Of a DNA stretch of 64,000 bases, positions 45,101 through 58,700 are shown piece by piece. The position numbers and the translations under genes were made by a program. The notes beneath the pieces were generated by a model. It was not told the origin of the DNA, did not search any database, and was given only the letters and a program-made list of their open reading frames with translations. The stretch lies in the NCBI RefSeq assembly GCF_048771995.1, contig NC_133063.1:18166063-18230062 (forward strand), given 5' to 3'. The DNA is from Taeniopygia guttata (Eukaryota > Chordata > Aves > Passeriformes > Estrildidae). Positions within the stretch are counted from its first letter, which is position 1, and each line of letters begins with the position of its first letter.

Positions 45101-47609
45101 CACAAAAAAAACCAAAAAAAAAAAAAAACCAAAAAAAAAAAAAACACCCAACAAACCCAGAAGAAAAAAGGTAAAATAAAATAAAATAAAATAAAACACA
45201 ATACCAAAACATTTTTAAAGAAGTAAAACAAAAAAGTAAGAGAGAAGCTCACAGTAGTGAATAAACTAGTAATGACAGCTACAAAGATGGGTCCTAGTAC
45301 TGATGAAGTACAGATAAAGAGATAATGATAGCTTTGTCATATCAAATATCAGAATACTGGGGCTATGATTAAAATCTTGTTACTCTAGTACTCCTAAAAA
45401 GGGCTGTTGTTGCAAAGAGAGAGAGTACTTTGGACCTGATTTAGCAAAAGAGTTTTGATAATCAGAATCCCTTGGCAAGAACAAACACCTTTGAAGATTA
45501 CAAGAGGATTGAATCAGACTGGCAACAGGGAAGAAGCTTGAATCAATTTCTGCAGGTAGAAGAGATGTTGCAAAAATGTCTAAGTTGTTTGTGTGATGAT
45601 TAACCCAATCAGTGCAGTAAAAAAGTAGAAGCCTGCCTAGAATGGTATATAAGCATATGTAGCCCATAGAAAATTTGGATTCTGATCACCAGTCACTTGT
45701 CCCTGTCTCTCTGAATCACTGATAAGGGGCCACTGTGGCTTGAAACAAAGCTTATCAAAGCCAGAAAGGTGGCAAACAAGTAAGATTGGAGATGAATGGA
45801 TACAAAAGACTTATTAGAGGATATTCAATTAGAACACAGTAATACAGTTAGAGAAATCTCTTTTGATTCTGAGTGCTGTCAGAAAATTTGGAAGAAAAAA
45901 AAAAAAAGGAAGTATGGAGACAGCCAAATTGAAAAAAAAGGACAGAAACAGCCAAGTGATATCTTATTTGGGTAACTTCATAGGCAGATATAGCAAGAAA
46001 GCTGAACTTGCAGATAAAACAGGTGCTAAAATTTTCACTTAAGATTAAGAACCAAGGTATTTTTGAATTCCGTACCTGATAGCTTTCAATGTCCGCAGAC
46101 AGGGAAACAGCTTAAAGAATATGACTCAGTAGGAAAAAATCAGCCAGCAATATACAGCCAGATTTATAGTTTGTAGAAGCCATGTCACATAGCTGCTAAA
46201 TTCACTCCTGGTTGAAGAAATTCAAAATGTGCCAACAGCAAGCAGTAGAAATGCAGACAAGGTTTTACAAGACCAGAAGTTTTGCAAAGGAGAGGAAAAA
46301 TATGTATTTAAAATAATAATGCTGTCTTAGAAAATCCTGGGTATTTATAAGGAAGCAGTAAAGGGTTTTTTAGGAAAAAAGCAGCAATTAACTTCTTTAG
46401 GTTATGCAGAGCAGATGGGTACGTAAACAAGACAGGTACAGGGCTAGTATAATGTCAGATCATGAAATGTTCAGATTGAAATGCAGTAAAGAAATCTGAG
46501 GTCAAACAACAGGGGAAAACGAACATAGTAATGAACTCATTAAAATTAGTTCAGATTTGACACAATTGTATCTCAAGCCAGTACTCCAGAAATCTAGCAG
46601 TCAAGAAATATTGCTTATTCCTTAAAATACACTAAATTTCACCGGTCTTCTACAATGTGTAACATAAGGTCATGTGATGAACTCCAAAGACTGAAAAATT
46701 AACTATTTACATTCTGTGCCTGAAATTACTATGGTCTATGGAAGAATTTATTTAGGAAAAGGCAATCTGTCTAATAAATAGATATAAGTAACATGTTCAA
46801 AACAAGAATGAGTTATAATGTCGGTTTATATAGGTTATTTTCTTTATACTAATAAGAATTTATTGCTTCTTATCTATAATTTATTACTAATTCCTGAATA
46901 GAAAAGAACCAAAGAAATTTATAAATTATTCTCCAATCAGCCTTTTCCTTTCCTACTCCTCCTTATGCCAGTGCCAGAATGAGGAGGAAACGAAGGAGAT
47001 AAATGAGTCTTCTACAATCTTTAATTTCAAATGGAATTGAAATTGCCCATTGCTGTCTAGCACCCCAGTGCCACTTGCAGAATTGGGAGGCAATTTTAAA
47101 TGTTAGCAATATTAATGGAAAAAAGTGCTATAATGCTTATATCTCCTTGGGATATGGAGAGCATAGAGGGCTGTTGTGAGGGGAAATGATTTTAAGCAGA
47201 GATAATCTGTGATGAAGTAAATGCTTAAGAAAGGAAAAAAAAATCATTCTCTCCAAATTAATTCAGTGGCAGTTAAAATAAACATAGGTTAAGTGTAGAG
47301 ATCAGTAAATGTTCTGGGTTTTGCAGTAGTTGGTGTACATATTCAGTTCCTCATACATCTTTGCAGAATCAACAGGAGACACTTGAAAGAGCAGGAATGG
47401 AAAAAGGTTCACCATTGGTGATGCTCCAACAGAGACGTGAACGCTGTCAGGGACTACTGCCAAGAAGATTGACTCTGAAAACTTTTAAATTAATACTACA
47501 ATTTAACTCTAGTTAGTATTTAGTACTAATATTGATGATGAAAAACTGGGTCAAAACTAATTGTTTTAAAAAAGAGCTGCATGTTCAGTGGTGCAATCTG
47601 AATCAAAGA
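39151..47609. other. Intergenic AT-rich DNA, no gene seen
   Basis: No gene is supported. It holds an (AC)n/(AT)n tract at about 41934-41961 and long A-rich tracts with an (AAAAT)n tail at about 45103-45195. A moderately GC-rich block near 44.1-44.7 kb has 'atatttatta' (AATAAATAT on the minus strand) but no other repeat signal. Confidence 0.5.
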
Positions 47610-47960
47610 TTCATAGAATGGTTGGGTTGGAAAGGACCTTAAGGGTCATCTTGTTCCAACTCCCTGCCATGGGCAGACACACTTCGTACTAGACCAGGTT
47701 ACTCAGAGCCTCTTCCAGTCTGACTTGAATGTTTTTAGGGCTGGGCCAGTCATAGCTTCTCTGGGCAGCCTGCTCCTGTGAAGAATTTCTTACTAATACC
47801 TAATCTAAATCTACTGTCTTTTAGTTTATAGCCATTAAAAGGGAAAGAACTCCCTGTTCTTTGCCTTTCTGAAGGCGAAACATCTGCTAACATCAGCTCT
47901 GTGACTTGGCTTTTTCTTTCCTTTATTCCCAGAAGGTGAACTAGACCTTTCTGTAAATGT
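47610..47960 (-). repeat. CR1 LINE fragment (best preserved here, inverted)
   Basis: TTCATAGAATGGTTGGGTTGG is followed by AAAGGACCTTAAGGGTCATC, then 'ttccaactccctgccatgggcag' and 'cttctctgggcagcctgc'. This is the standard inverted 3' end of avian CR1. It extends through an 'ctccctgttctttgcctttctgaaggc' region, making it the longest CR1 copy in the window. Confidence 0.92.
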
Positions 47961-49350
47961 CATTAGAAGAGCTATGTCAGGGATCAAAAACAACAGTCAA
48001 ACAAATAGCTAAAGAACATGAGCAGAAAGCTAGCAGTATGGTTAAAACATTAGAGACAAAGATGTACATGGAAGGAAGGGAAATCAATCTCCAGTAAATT
48101 GAATCAATTTTTCAAAATCGTGCAACTTGTAATATTCACAGTACTTTCCCATAAAGGTCCTCCTGCTTCACAAAAATGTTTTGAAGCCTGAATTATCCTA
48201 GATTAATGGCTGAATTCATATTGCCATTGTTACACCCAAAAAAATCTGATAGCTGGTTAAAAATACTCAAAACTACATTAAGGCAATGAAGCATTTTGCA
48301 GAGCTAAGCTGCAATTTGCTTTGTGAAATGCTATGTTTAATCACATTAAAGGAGCCCTATGTGGCAGGAGCATAATTATCTGTATAAAATTCAAGAAGAA
48401 ACGTACTCATTATTGTGTACTTGTGGGTGAAGATAGGATTTATAATACTGTTTATAGATAAGTTTGCCTGAAGATCATATGACACAGTTTAAATACTTTT
48501 AAAATTTCAAAGCTCTCAGTTATTCTGGCTTCAATATTCTAATGTATTTCTTGTCTGATGCTGAAATTCAGAAGATTTCATGTAAAAATAACCATGGACA
48601 AGAAGAGTTAAAGAGTATATGTTCATCTTGATAATGTGAAATTTGCTTACAACAGGTTGGGAGAAGTCATCTGAATTACTGTTCATCATGCTAAGACCTG
48701 AATTTCATTAGTGGGATGCAAATGTTCCATTGTTATCGTGGGAAAAAACCCCAAAAGAACAAAAAACAAGCAAAGCACAACATTTGAGGCTATACTTAAA
48801 TACTGTGTTATAGATCTGAAACATAACGCAGATGAAAAAAAGGAAACACAAGTCCTTAGTAATTCAGGCTGAAGAAACACTGAGAAAAAACAAGGCAAAA
48901 TAACGTGCAAATGGAGTTAAAAATGTGGTTCCAGGCTGAGAAGATCATAATCATGCTCAGTCTTTGAGCCTAAGGCCATCTTTAAACAAATACCATCTCC
49001 AAAAATGTCTGGTAGATATTTCAAAATATTACCATCTTTGCTGTATCTGAATAACGGGAAAAGGAAGGGTGTTTCAAGCAGAGGAGTTAACTAAAAAATG
49101 AAATATATTTATAAATATAGATACATATGTATAATGACCTAAATAACAGAAGCAAAAAAGTAACTTCTTTCCTTTTCAAGAAATAAGCAAAATCAAACAA
49201 AAAAATTTTATTTGATCTAAAGCACTGGAGAAATCTGGGGCTTTGGGTCATAGGCTGCAAAAGTATTAGAAAATATTTTTTTTTTTTAATGCATAGTGCT
49301 TAGCTTTGAGTGGCACTTTTGTAAGTTTAAACTATTTAGAGTAATGACAT

Positions 49351-49424
<74 letters not shown>

Positions 49425-51370
49425 TAGTTCTGAGGACACTGATAATTACCTTCCTCAGAAAATGTTTTTTCTTTTTGGCATGTATAGTTGATATGCTGGA
49501 AATAAAGACATTCTTGATCTCCTGGGGTTTCAGTTTGAAATACCAAACAATCCAAATAATTCTTTTTGTTGTCACTGTTGTCCTGTTGTATTTTAGCTTT
49601 CAAAATACTGAAGTAATATGGTACAAAAAATATTTTCAGATATCCTTGTTTATAAGGCTCACAAATGTTTATCTGTATATTTAGAAGCATTGTGCTCATC
49701 TGTACAGGTATTAAATCCATGTTATTGTTAAGTGTTGAGATTTCTGTTTGAATGTGGCTTGAGGTTTTGCTGTGGTCTTTCTGCCAAATTCTGTTTCAAC
49801 TTTAACAAATGAATATAGCTCAAGTAATTCAATGTGCACAATGACTCACAGTGTTGTAAAACTCCTTATGGTGACCTAATCTGAATTAATTTTAGAATAA
49901 TCCCACTCTGCCTGTTGCAGCATAGCCATTTACTGTCTTGTCAACCCAGACGGATTTTGCCCCCAGGACAATTAGTGTTTCTGCAACTAAACAGGAGAAG
50001 ATACTTTGACCCTTTTCTTTGTAAGCAAATCTACTTGCTGGTTGGATAAAAAGAAGGCAGGTTAGACAGAATTGGTAATGATACAATAATAATGTAAGGA
50101 AAGTTTATGCTGGCTTTTGTGGAAAAGGAATCAGGAGGCCTGCGAGTATGATACTTGGAAACACACAATGCATGGATCATAAGAACACAGCACAAGCCAC
50201 ATAGGGGCCTGTGTATACTCCTCCCAAACTACCAGCTTCCATGTACTTCCAAGACTAATTGCTGAAGGGAATATGTCTACACAAACAACAAATTTCTGGT
50301 CCTTTTTCTTTTTTTTTTTTTTTTTAATAGGGAAATGTGATCAGTGGTTAAAATAACTGTCTTTTAAAGGTATGAGAGTAATTCAGTATATTCAGTAAAG
50401 TAAGATCCTCTGAATACACTGCTGTAGTCTTCCTGTATCTGCTGGTTTTGTGAAAAGTTGTCACTAACAGAAAACTTATCTGAAAAACTGCTTATTTGAT
50501 GTTTTAAGTGTAAGGTGGAAATAAAAAGAGTCAAACACAAGGCAGATAAATATATTGAAATAGATTTCAGCCTTTTTCACTGTCCTCAGTATAGCTGGTG
50601 AAAAAAACTGGTTTTTTATTCTTTTGATTCCTGCTCATTGAGTAAACCCATTATTTACAATAAACAACTCTTCTGAAGAGTTTTCATTTTAGCAAATTCC
50701 TTATTTGATTTAAAGATGTCAACTCAGACATTTGGACACATAAGCTTCCTCCAGCTCTTCATCCATTCGGGCTTTGCTACCTCATGCTTTTGCTTTCAGG
50801 TAGTTAGAAGATTATTTGGATTCACTTAGAAGGATCAAAGTCAGTTACTTATATATAATTTTCTATCTTAAAATTTTTTGTTTATTCTTTTTTTCTATGA
50901 CTATCTTTGGCTTTTTTTCTGATCCTAAAATGTCTCTTAATTGGTAGGACTGCTCAGAAATAACTGCCAGTGGTTCAGAGGTTGTTTTGGCTATTTTCTC
51001 AAATATTGTAGATTGAATTCCCAAGGCCCTGATGGTTTGGAAGTACCCATTTTAGCTCAGTATTTTTAATTTTCCTCATATTCTGTTCAGCAAAAGTTGA
51101 GCCTGGTTGCAAACTTTATTGGGAAAGTTGAATACAAGAGGCCAAATTCTCCATTGTGAGAAGTGTCTTTTTAAATGAAACCCGAAAGTACACTGCACAA
51201 AGGTATGGCTCACTCTACACAAAAAGATTTCTTTTGCTTGTTTGTTTCATGGAGCGTAGAGGATTTGTTCTGAAATCACACTGCTGGTAAGATTTTAATT
51301 CAAAAAGAAACATCCAAAAATACAGTGATGGGGCTACTAGTACAGCATGCTATGAAAAAAACCTTTTCTT
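47961..51370. other. Intergenic AT-rich DNA upstream of the CpG island
   Basis: No gene is supported. Apart from the GATA microsatellite and short A/T runs (for example T-rich 50310-50327) nothing is recognised. Confidence 0.5.
49351..49421. repeat. (GATA)n microsatellite
   Basis: About 17-18 uninterrupted ATAG/GATA units. Uninterrupted arrays of this length usually vary in length between individuals. The serine/isoleucine/tyrosine-repeat frame that crosses it is an artefact. Confidence 0.97.
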
Positions 51371-52152
51371 TAATCTAAAAAAGACGAGAACGGCAGACGA
51401 GCTGAGGTTTTTTCCCCCGATACCTGGCGGGTCCTGCCGGGGTGGGCTTTGCACTCAGTACCCAGCGCTGCCGAAGGACATAGACGGTGACGAGGCCCGT
51501 ATTTCCCGCAGCGCGTCCTGTATTACCTACATGAGGAAATCCCACAAAGCTCCTGCGGGTCGGGGATGATGCGTGCTGGACAGAGAGCCGTCTCACATTT
51601 CCACCTTCATCCGAGGATCTGGGTGTTTCCCGGCCCCACGGGGAGCGCAGCACCTGGGCGCTCGCACTCCGCCACCCGCGGCCGCCGGGGCTGCGCCCTC
51701 CCATCGCACAGGGAGGCTGTCTCCGCCGCAGGAAACAGGTGGGGAGGAGGGCAGGGCAAGCCCCTCCTGCCAAATCTTCATGTGTATTGCCGCACTATCT
51801 GTATGCGAGCCGCTTCTCCTCCTGCACCTCGCCGGTAACTTTTTCTGTCAGGCTTCGCGCCGCCCGCCGCTACCGAGGGACCACCCAGGGTGGGCTTAGG
51901 GTGGCAAACTTTCTGCCCAGATGGGCCAGGGGGGCAACTTCGTCGTTCCTTTATCTTCAGCATCGCGGCTGCAACGCCATCCTCCCTCGGGCGCGCCACG
52001 CTGAGCGGGGGCGGTGCGGCGGAGCCCTGCGCCCGTTCCGGCAGCGGGCGCCGCTCCGTTTCGGTCCGCCCCGCACCGGAGAGAGGGCGGCAGGCTCCGG
52101 CGGGCTCTGCTGCTGCCGCCACCACCGCCGCCCCCGCCGCAGGAGGAGAAAG

Positions 52153-52731
52153 ATGGAGCCGGGCAAGGAGCCCCGAGTGATCACGGGGGAAAAGCCCAGC
52201 GAACCAGAGCCGGCGGTTTCCTTCCAGGCCCGGCTGTGGAAGAACCTTCAGCTGGGGGGCAAGGGCCGGAGCGGCGGCGGGCGGGCAGCAGCCGAGCGCC
52301 GCACTGCGGAGACCCTCGCCCCGCCGCCGGCTGCCGGCAGCAAGGGGGACCTCCAGCCCGGTGGCAAGTGGAGCGGCTTCAAGCGCCGGCGGCAAGTGCT
52401 AGACCGCGTCTTTTCGTCTTCCCAGCCCAACCTATGCTGCTCGGCCGCCGAGCCGCTGGAGCCGACCGGCGAGTCCGGCTCCGCCCTGCGCCGCCTGAGG
52501 GAGCACCTGCTGCCCCAGGGCAAGGGGCCGCCGCCCGGCCGCCGCCCGGAGCCCGCCGCCGGCTGCGAGGGGCCGACGGGCGGCAGGGAGGGCCGCCGGC
52601 CCGGGGCGCACCTGTCCCACCAGAAGAGCTCCTCGCTGCCCGGTACCGCCTGTCTGGAGCAGCTGCTGCAGGGCTCGCCCGCTGCCGGCAGGATCCAGGA
52701 CCAGCGCACGGAGGACGGCGACAGCAGCGCG
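52153..52731 (+). CDS. First coding exon of an unrecognised vertebrate gene
   Basis: 193 codons from ATG at 52153, in a strong start context (A at -3, G at +4), ending in phase 0 at a consensus donor GCG|GTGAGT (52732). The encoded segment is Gly/Pro/Arg/Ser-rich and probably disordered, with basic patches (GFKRRRQVLDRVFSSSQPNL, RRLREHLL) and Ser-rich spots that could be phosphorylation or 14-3-3 sites. No catalytic domain, signal peptide or membrane segment is visible. I do not recognise the family; it reads like the N-terminus of a large cytoplasmic signalling or scaffold protein. The frame is open far upstream, but the strong ATG and island position favour this start. The rest of the gene should lie to the right, probably beyond the window. 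The other long GC-rich frames over this exon are shadows. Confidence 0.7.
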
Positions 52732-52737
52732 GTGAGT
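52732..52737 (+). other. Splice donor (GTGAGT)
   Basis: A perfect match to the intron-side consensus at the end of the exon. The frame continues only about 50 codons past it before a stop, in low-complexity Gly/Arg sequence, which supports splicing here. Confidence 0.75.
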
Positions 52738-54990
52738 GCCGGCCCGCGTCGCCTCTCTGCGTACAGGACCGGGTGGGGAGGTTGGGCGGAAGGGGTGGTA
52801 ATCCCTGGGGAGGGGAGAGGAGGTGGGAAGGGAGCTGAGGTAAGGAGACGTGGGAGGGCGACCGCTGAGGAAAGGAGCTGAGGTGAGGCGAAGGACGGCC
52901 GCGGCTGCGTCTCAGCCCTCCTCCCGCTCGCTCGCTGCTGAGGAGCGCCCTTCGCCTAAGGGCGCTCGGCTCCCGCCCGCATCCTTGCATTCCCCCTGCA
53001 CGCCGTGACAGGCGGTGCGTGTCGCGGGCCAGAGCCCTGGGAGCACCGCTGCCAGCCGTGCTCCTGCTCCGCTACAGGAGCGACCTCCCTCAGACCTTCA
53101 TTGCATAAACCATGCAGAGGAAAGGTGTTTCGAAGGCTGGAGTTAGGCTACCCTCGTTCTCACGCCTCGCAGGTCTGTGAGGGCAGTCTCTGCTGGTGTC
53201 TGCTCTTAACACGTGCAGCGCGACTTTTCCTCAGGTAACCTCGGCTTTTTTTCTTGTTTGGTTATCGAAATTTGAATTACTATGTCTTTTGATTTGTGCA
53301 AGACACACAAACGACAACCACTAGGACACATTTAATAGATTATATTATTTGGCTGGGTACTGTCTCAGGCAGCTGTCAGTTCTGTCTAGGAGACTCGTTC
53401 TGGCTGTTGGGTGAAGGCAGTAAACAAAGCCATAACTCTTCCAGTTAAACTATCAGTTTTTAAATTGCACGGTGAAGCTACTGTTGATAGGGACTGCTGA
53501 ATCTTGTAATAAATTTACTGCAAGAAAAGCGCAAAACATACGAGTATTTTTTGATCTTCTGTAATTCTAAGCAGTCATCCACCTTTCTCAGGAATCACTG
53601 ACTAATGCGTATTATTATAAAGTGTCTTAGGTCATAATCAGGGAGAAATGAGTAGCTGAAGTAAAAGACGTTCTCTGTGTTGTCAAAAATAGGCTGTATA
53701 AATGCATTTGACTGCTGCCAGAATCAAATGAGCTTCATTACCTATGCTAATGAAGAATGACAGTACTTCTGCAGCAGTTTGCATGTGTACCTTGAGGTCA
53801 TTGGTACTTTAATGTCCCTCTGCAGAATTCGAAGGAGTTCACCTTCAAAACATGGGACCTAGACTTAACTTTATGTCATGGGGTTGCTTTGGTTGTAATC
53901 ACTGGCCTGACTGGAAACTACTGTGGTTATCTCTTGTAAAATGCTTGTAAAGGGTTTAGATCACTGCTTATTGAGGTGGGATGATTGTGACAGTTGTTTA
54001 TAAAGTGGGCATTTCCCTGCAGTAGTGAATCCCTTCCTCCCCAAACCGCTGGCTCACAAGAATGTATTTCACATTTTAATTATTTAAGTACTATTGTTTG
54101 AGACAACAGGACATTATTCTGCTTTAAAGACGGCTGTATCTAGCAATATGAAAATGTGTGACTTTCTTCAGTTCTGCTGAAATTCTTTCTTATTATTCTA
54201 CTGTTGTGTTTAGTAAAGAATTGCAAACATTTGTTTACAAAACATGTCAAATGTTTTGTAGTTGTGAGGGCATTGCTCTTGTTTAGAACAAGGTACAGTC
54301 ATAGCATTTGGAAAGAATACTGCTAAATCAATTTAGGTTTTCTAACACTTGTTTTCAATTAGCAGGATTATGACCAATTCCTCTAAGTGTTTCCTAATAT
54401 TAATTTGGGCTGTGCTTGGATACCAGATATGCTGGTTTTGGTAAAAAAAAAGCTTGCTTATGTTTGCAGAGCTGCTGATTGTGCTTGTTTCAGAGGGATG
54501 ATCTGACAGAGTAGTTTTCCTGCTATTTCATAATAAGCATATTCACTTATTTTCTCAACTCTAAAGTATAATCTTACTTGGGTTATTAAATCTAGTTTAA
54601 TTCACCATCTTCATTGAATTATATGATATTTGGGGAAGTAAGACTCCAACTATAAAGCGTTGTTGATTGTTCTCAAGTATGTCTGGTACTCTTCAGTGAT
54701 CTGTTAACAGAGCAAGGACTTTCCACTGTGAGCAGCTGGAGTTTCCATTTCAGTGTACCTCAGGAGTCAAGTCTTGCATGCTTACAGGCTATCCCAGGGC
54801 AGTAAAGTCCCTGCCTAACCTCAGTCATGACCTTTACACCCTTCTGAGGATTTGGGATTACATGTCTGGTAGCATGAGTTTGAAATAACTTGCATTTTTC
54901 AAAACCAGGTTTTACTTTCAGCACGTGCTGGTTTAACAACTGCAGGGAACCAACCTCCAAGTAAGCTGTTCCCTTCCCCCCTGTGCCTTC
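52738..54990 (+). other. Probable first intron, 5' part
   Basis: GC content falls to background within about 300 bp of the donor. No second exon was recognised. Confidence 0.5.
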
Positions 54991-55740
54991 TGCCAGTGGA
55001 GACACAATAAGAGATTGTGAGTTAGAGTAACAATTTACTAAAATCACAATAACCACAGGAACATCAGTAACAAGAAAAATATAAAAAAAAGAGGGTGTCC
55101 CACCCAAGAAACCCAAGGCATTTATCACTGGGAACAAAACAAAAAGTGCTTCCCAAAGACAGTGCCTGGTATGTACTCAGACAAAGGCAATATGGCCATG
55201 AGAGCTCCGGTGGCTTCATGTTTACATCCCCCCGTTAGCCCAGTCTAAGTAGGGCAGGCAAACCCCTCTGAATCTTGTGCTATGTTGCCACCTCGGACCG
55301 CTCTGTTTTGCAGAGCCTTCTCTGGCCCCGCCACCACTCACTCGGCTCTGCTGGGGCTTCAGCTCTGAATGGCTCAGCTGAGCTTGGCTCTGTGCTGCCC
55401 CTTCTCCCTAGAACAGTTGTCCCGGACTCGGCATTGCTGTCCTTCAGCACCACAGATTAAAGCCACTGTTTGGAGGAACAGGAAAGGGACTGACAGTGAT
55501 GAAGTGGGGCTGGGTCCACCTGGCTTATCCCAATAGCTTCTCTCTGGAGAGAGCCAGGCAAGATGGTGCACTTCCCCTCCTGTTCCTTGTCTTTTCCTGC
55601 TGGAACCACAGCAATGATGTGTGTAGGATGGAATAAACAGCATTAAAAGCTCCATTCCATTTTTTCTGTAACCAGGACACAGCAGCACAGACTTGTGTGT
55701 CTGGATTTTCATTGTCTTTCATTGCAGCCTTACATGCCCA
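54990..55740. repeat. LTR-like repeat related to 38.4-39.2 kb
   Basis: GC-richer block with GCTCAGCTGAGCTTGGCTCTG and the shared GCACCACAGATTAAAGCC...TGGAGGAACAGG segment. The left side has 'taacaatttactaaaatcacaataacc' and 'tttatcac', which could be an LTR end on the minus strand. Limits and class are uncertain. Confidence 0.4.
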
Positions 55741-58700
55741 AAGATTTAAAAAAAGTATATCGGAATCATTAAAATGAGATTAAATTACCTAGAAGTAAAT
55801 CAACATAAAATTGCAACTTCTTTTAAAATATATGTAAAATTTTATTGAAATAGAGAGCAAGCAGATGCTACTGCCTCATTTGGATCAAGACTGTTGAATT
55901 TTTTAGCAAATCTGCACACAAAAAGATCTATGACATACCTTAAGGGTGATGGTGGAGAGAAATAAAATCCCACAATAAGTCAAATTTTTTGTGCTTTTAA
56001 GCTGAAATAATACAGTTGTCATCAATGAGAAGGAACATGGGTTAGTGGGTGGAAAGATTTACAATATAAGATTTTATCATGAAATGTACATATATTTAGC
56101 ATAATCAAGCAATTTAAATTTAATTTGAACTCATTAAAATGTGGTATAGCACTATTGCATTGGGCATGGACAGTCTAGCAGAGACCTATTTTTTTCAGTA
56201 TTGAATAAAGTTTCTGTTATATAGAATTGGATTTAATACCTTGGTTTGAGTAGAACAGCACAAAGAGAAGTCTTATGAAACAATACCTATTATAACTGAG
56301 TGCTAAATACTAACCTAGTTCTTTGCTGAAGACTAAATACTTCTTGGAGCTGTCTGTGAATATTTTTGGAAAGGGCAGTTTAAGTATTTATTGGCAGGAA
56401 ACTTAGGTTTCTTTTAAATAGTAACCGAAATGTAAGTGTGTGTTTTTAGGACAAAGAAATTAACACATGTGCAATTACACATCCTTCTTCCAGTTTCCAA
56501 AGTCGATGAGACAGGTTTCCTGGGCCAAACTTTTTATAACTTTCCGCTTTCCACATGGCAGCCAGTCACTGTCGCGTAGCTGAGAGCCATATGTGTGCTG
56601 CATCCTTGAAGGACTTGGATGATGTTGATGGATGACTCCTGGGATGTCCCCTGGACAGGAGATGACAAAAACACCCAGAAGCAATGCTTCACAATGTTTC
56701 CAGTGTCTGAATGTGCTGCCATGGTCCAAGGCAGTGAGACAAGGGTTTTTCTACTTGTCCCTTTTAATTTTCCTTTCTGTGCCAGCTGAGGCATGAATTT
56801 ATCTGACAGTGCCTGTGCCAGCATGACCTTTTTCTTTAATGTGAGACATAGGTTTGCCTGAAAAGTTTTATGTTGCTTGTATTTTGTCATAGTAATTTAG
56901 TAAAAACCAGGAGGGTGAAAATACCCCTGTTCTTAAGATTTGCAGGAATAGAGACCCTACAAGTATTTCACTGTCTTAATCAAAGAACGTGGATCTGATT
57001 ATATATTGTATTGAATCAACAGTGAACATGAAGACAGCTTAGGGAGAGGGTTCTTGGTTGAAGGGATGTCCAGGCTGCAGTTTGACTGCCACAGTGAGAG
57101 CTCTTGTGGGCACTTCTCTCCAGTGTGTTTTCATGCAAGATAACAACAAATCCGATAACAACAAATTTTGTAATTTCATGACTTCTTAAAATGTGTCCGG
57201 GTTGAGCCATTACACTGAAAGAGTAAACAAGTTCTTAACCCCTTCCATTATTTTTTCCAGTTCTGTGAGTGGCTATGTGAACAACTTGAAGATGTGGAAG
57301 AGGGGTTGTTGCAGAGGGAAGATGGGGGCTGGCTAGGGCTGCTGTTCAACCTCTAATTTCTTAGCCATGAGAAAGCAAGTTTCATTAATTTTGTGACACA
57401 TTTGTTTCATTAATAAGCAGGGACTGGTAAACAGTGGTCTAGAATATATAATACAGACTGATGAGAGATAAGACAAAGTGAAAAATTGGAGATGCATCCA
57501 GATACAGGGTCTTTCCCATTTTTACAAATAAAGATAATTATTAGTCAATAAAGTTGATGTAAGAGGGTGAGCTGCAGAAGGAGAAGGACCTGCAAAAAGA
57601 ATGGGAGTTTAGTGAGCTGAGTTGTATTAGGAGATGTTGCACTTTCAGGGCAAAGAGCGTTGTCTTGTACTGGGATGCTGGGAAAGAGAAAGGAAATCAA
57701 TAGTTAGTAGAAAGGAGTACAGGCTGAACTGGGAAGAAGCCTGAAGAGAAGAGAAGGGAATTTGAATTTAATGTGGAGTGGGATGTAGAGCCAAAAAAGA
57801 CCAGACTGGCATACCATGCATGTTTCTCTGCCTATACCAGAATTAATCTATAATTGGTTCAGAGCCGTGTGAGTCAGAGAAGTTACAAAAGGGAAAAATG
57901 TAGTTTGTTTGTTATAATTGGCACATGCAATTGATCCAACCAAAGAAGGAAAAGGAACAAGAAAAGACAAAAGGCTGAAATGTCAATGAAAAGCTACACA
58001 GATAATGTCACCCAAGAGGATCTTAATAGCTACTTTAATTTCACTGAGAAAGATGAAGGTAGTGAGAAAATTTGAAAACTGCTGACTTCCAAGGATTAAT
58101 TACCTTTTCCTGACACAATGCTGGTACAAAACAGAAAGAGTTGGAGAGAGTTAATTTGCACAGGTGTTTGGAGCATGATTTGAGAGCAGCATAATTCTGA
58201 AAATTGAGAGGGCAATATTTTAGAAAGCAGGAGAACACTTGCTTTTAGTGATGTGGCCACTGACACACAGGGAATGAGTAGATGAAAAAACGTTTAAGCT
58301 GGATGAGAAGACCATGGAGCTGGTTAAATTACACAGAAATAGCAACCAAGAGTAAAAAGCTGCTGCTCTTTGTTTCTTGTAAGACAGCTTTTGCAACTGA
58401 TCAAAGCTATTTGTTTCTTCAAGAGTTTAATTAGACATCTGATTTTGTTAAGGGATGTTCTGCATTGACCAATTTTTCATTGTATTAATCTCTAATAAAA
58501 GGTTAATCTCTCAGCAGTTTGAGGTGTACTAATCTGTTTCTTGTGCTCTGTAAGCATCTGACCAAACTGTCAGTTTATGGTATTTTAATACAGTGTGTAT
58601 GTATTACTGGAACTGGGCCCTGACCTTGTGGCTTCATCTAGCCTTTTGAAAGCATCTTCATTGGATCTCCTCTGGATTTTAAGTTGCAGTCACTGTTCCA

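Larger units (their letters stand above)
51375..52990 (+). promoter_or_regulatory. CpG island with presumed promoter
   Basis: About 1.6 kb of high GC and frequent CpG, in sharp contrast to the AT-rich DNA on either side. It covers the 5' region, the coding exon at 52153-52731 and the start of the intron. There is no clear TATA box, which fits a broad CpG-island promoter. CCGCCC/GGGCGG-type SP1-like boxes occur near 52060-52140. The exact transcription start cannot be placed. Confidence 0.8.

Noticed and set aside
44966-45252. Lysine-rich frame and its hydrophobic antisense partner
   Set aside because: Both are produced by the A-rich tract and the (AAAAT)n tail at 45103-45195.
49286-49720. 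144-codon minus-strand frame with Ser-Ile-Tyr-Leu repeats
   Set aside because: The repeat is the translated GATA microsatellite and no domain flanks it.
51375-52990. Other long frames on both strands across the CpG island (up to about 270 codons)
   Set aside because: High GC makes long open frames by chance. Only the 52153 frame combines a strong start, a consensus donor and compatible phase.
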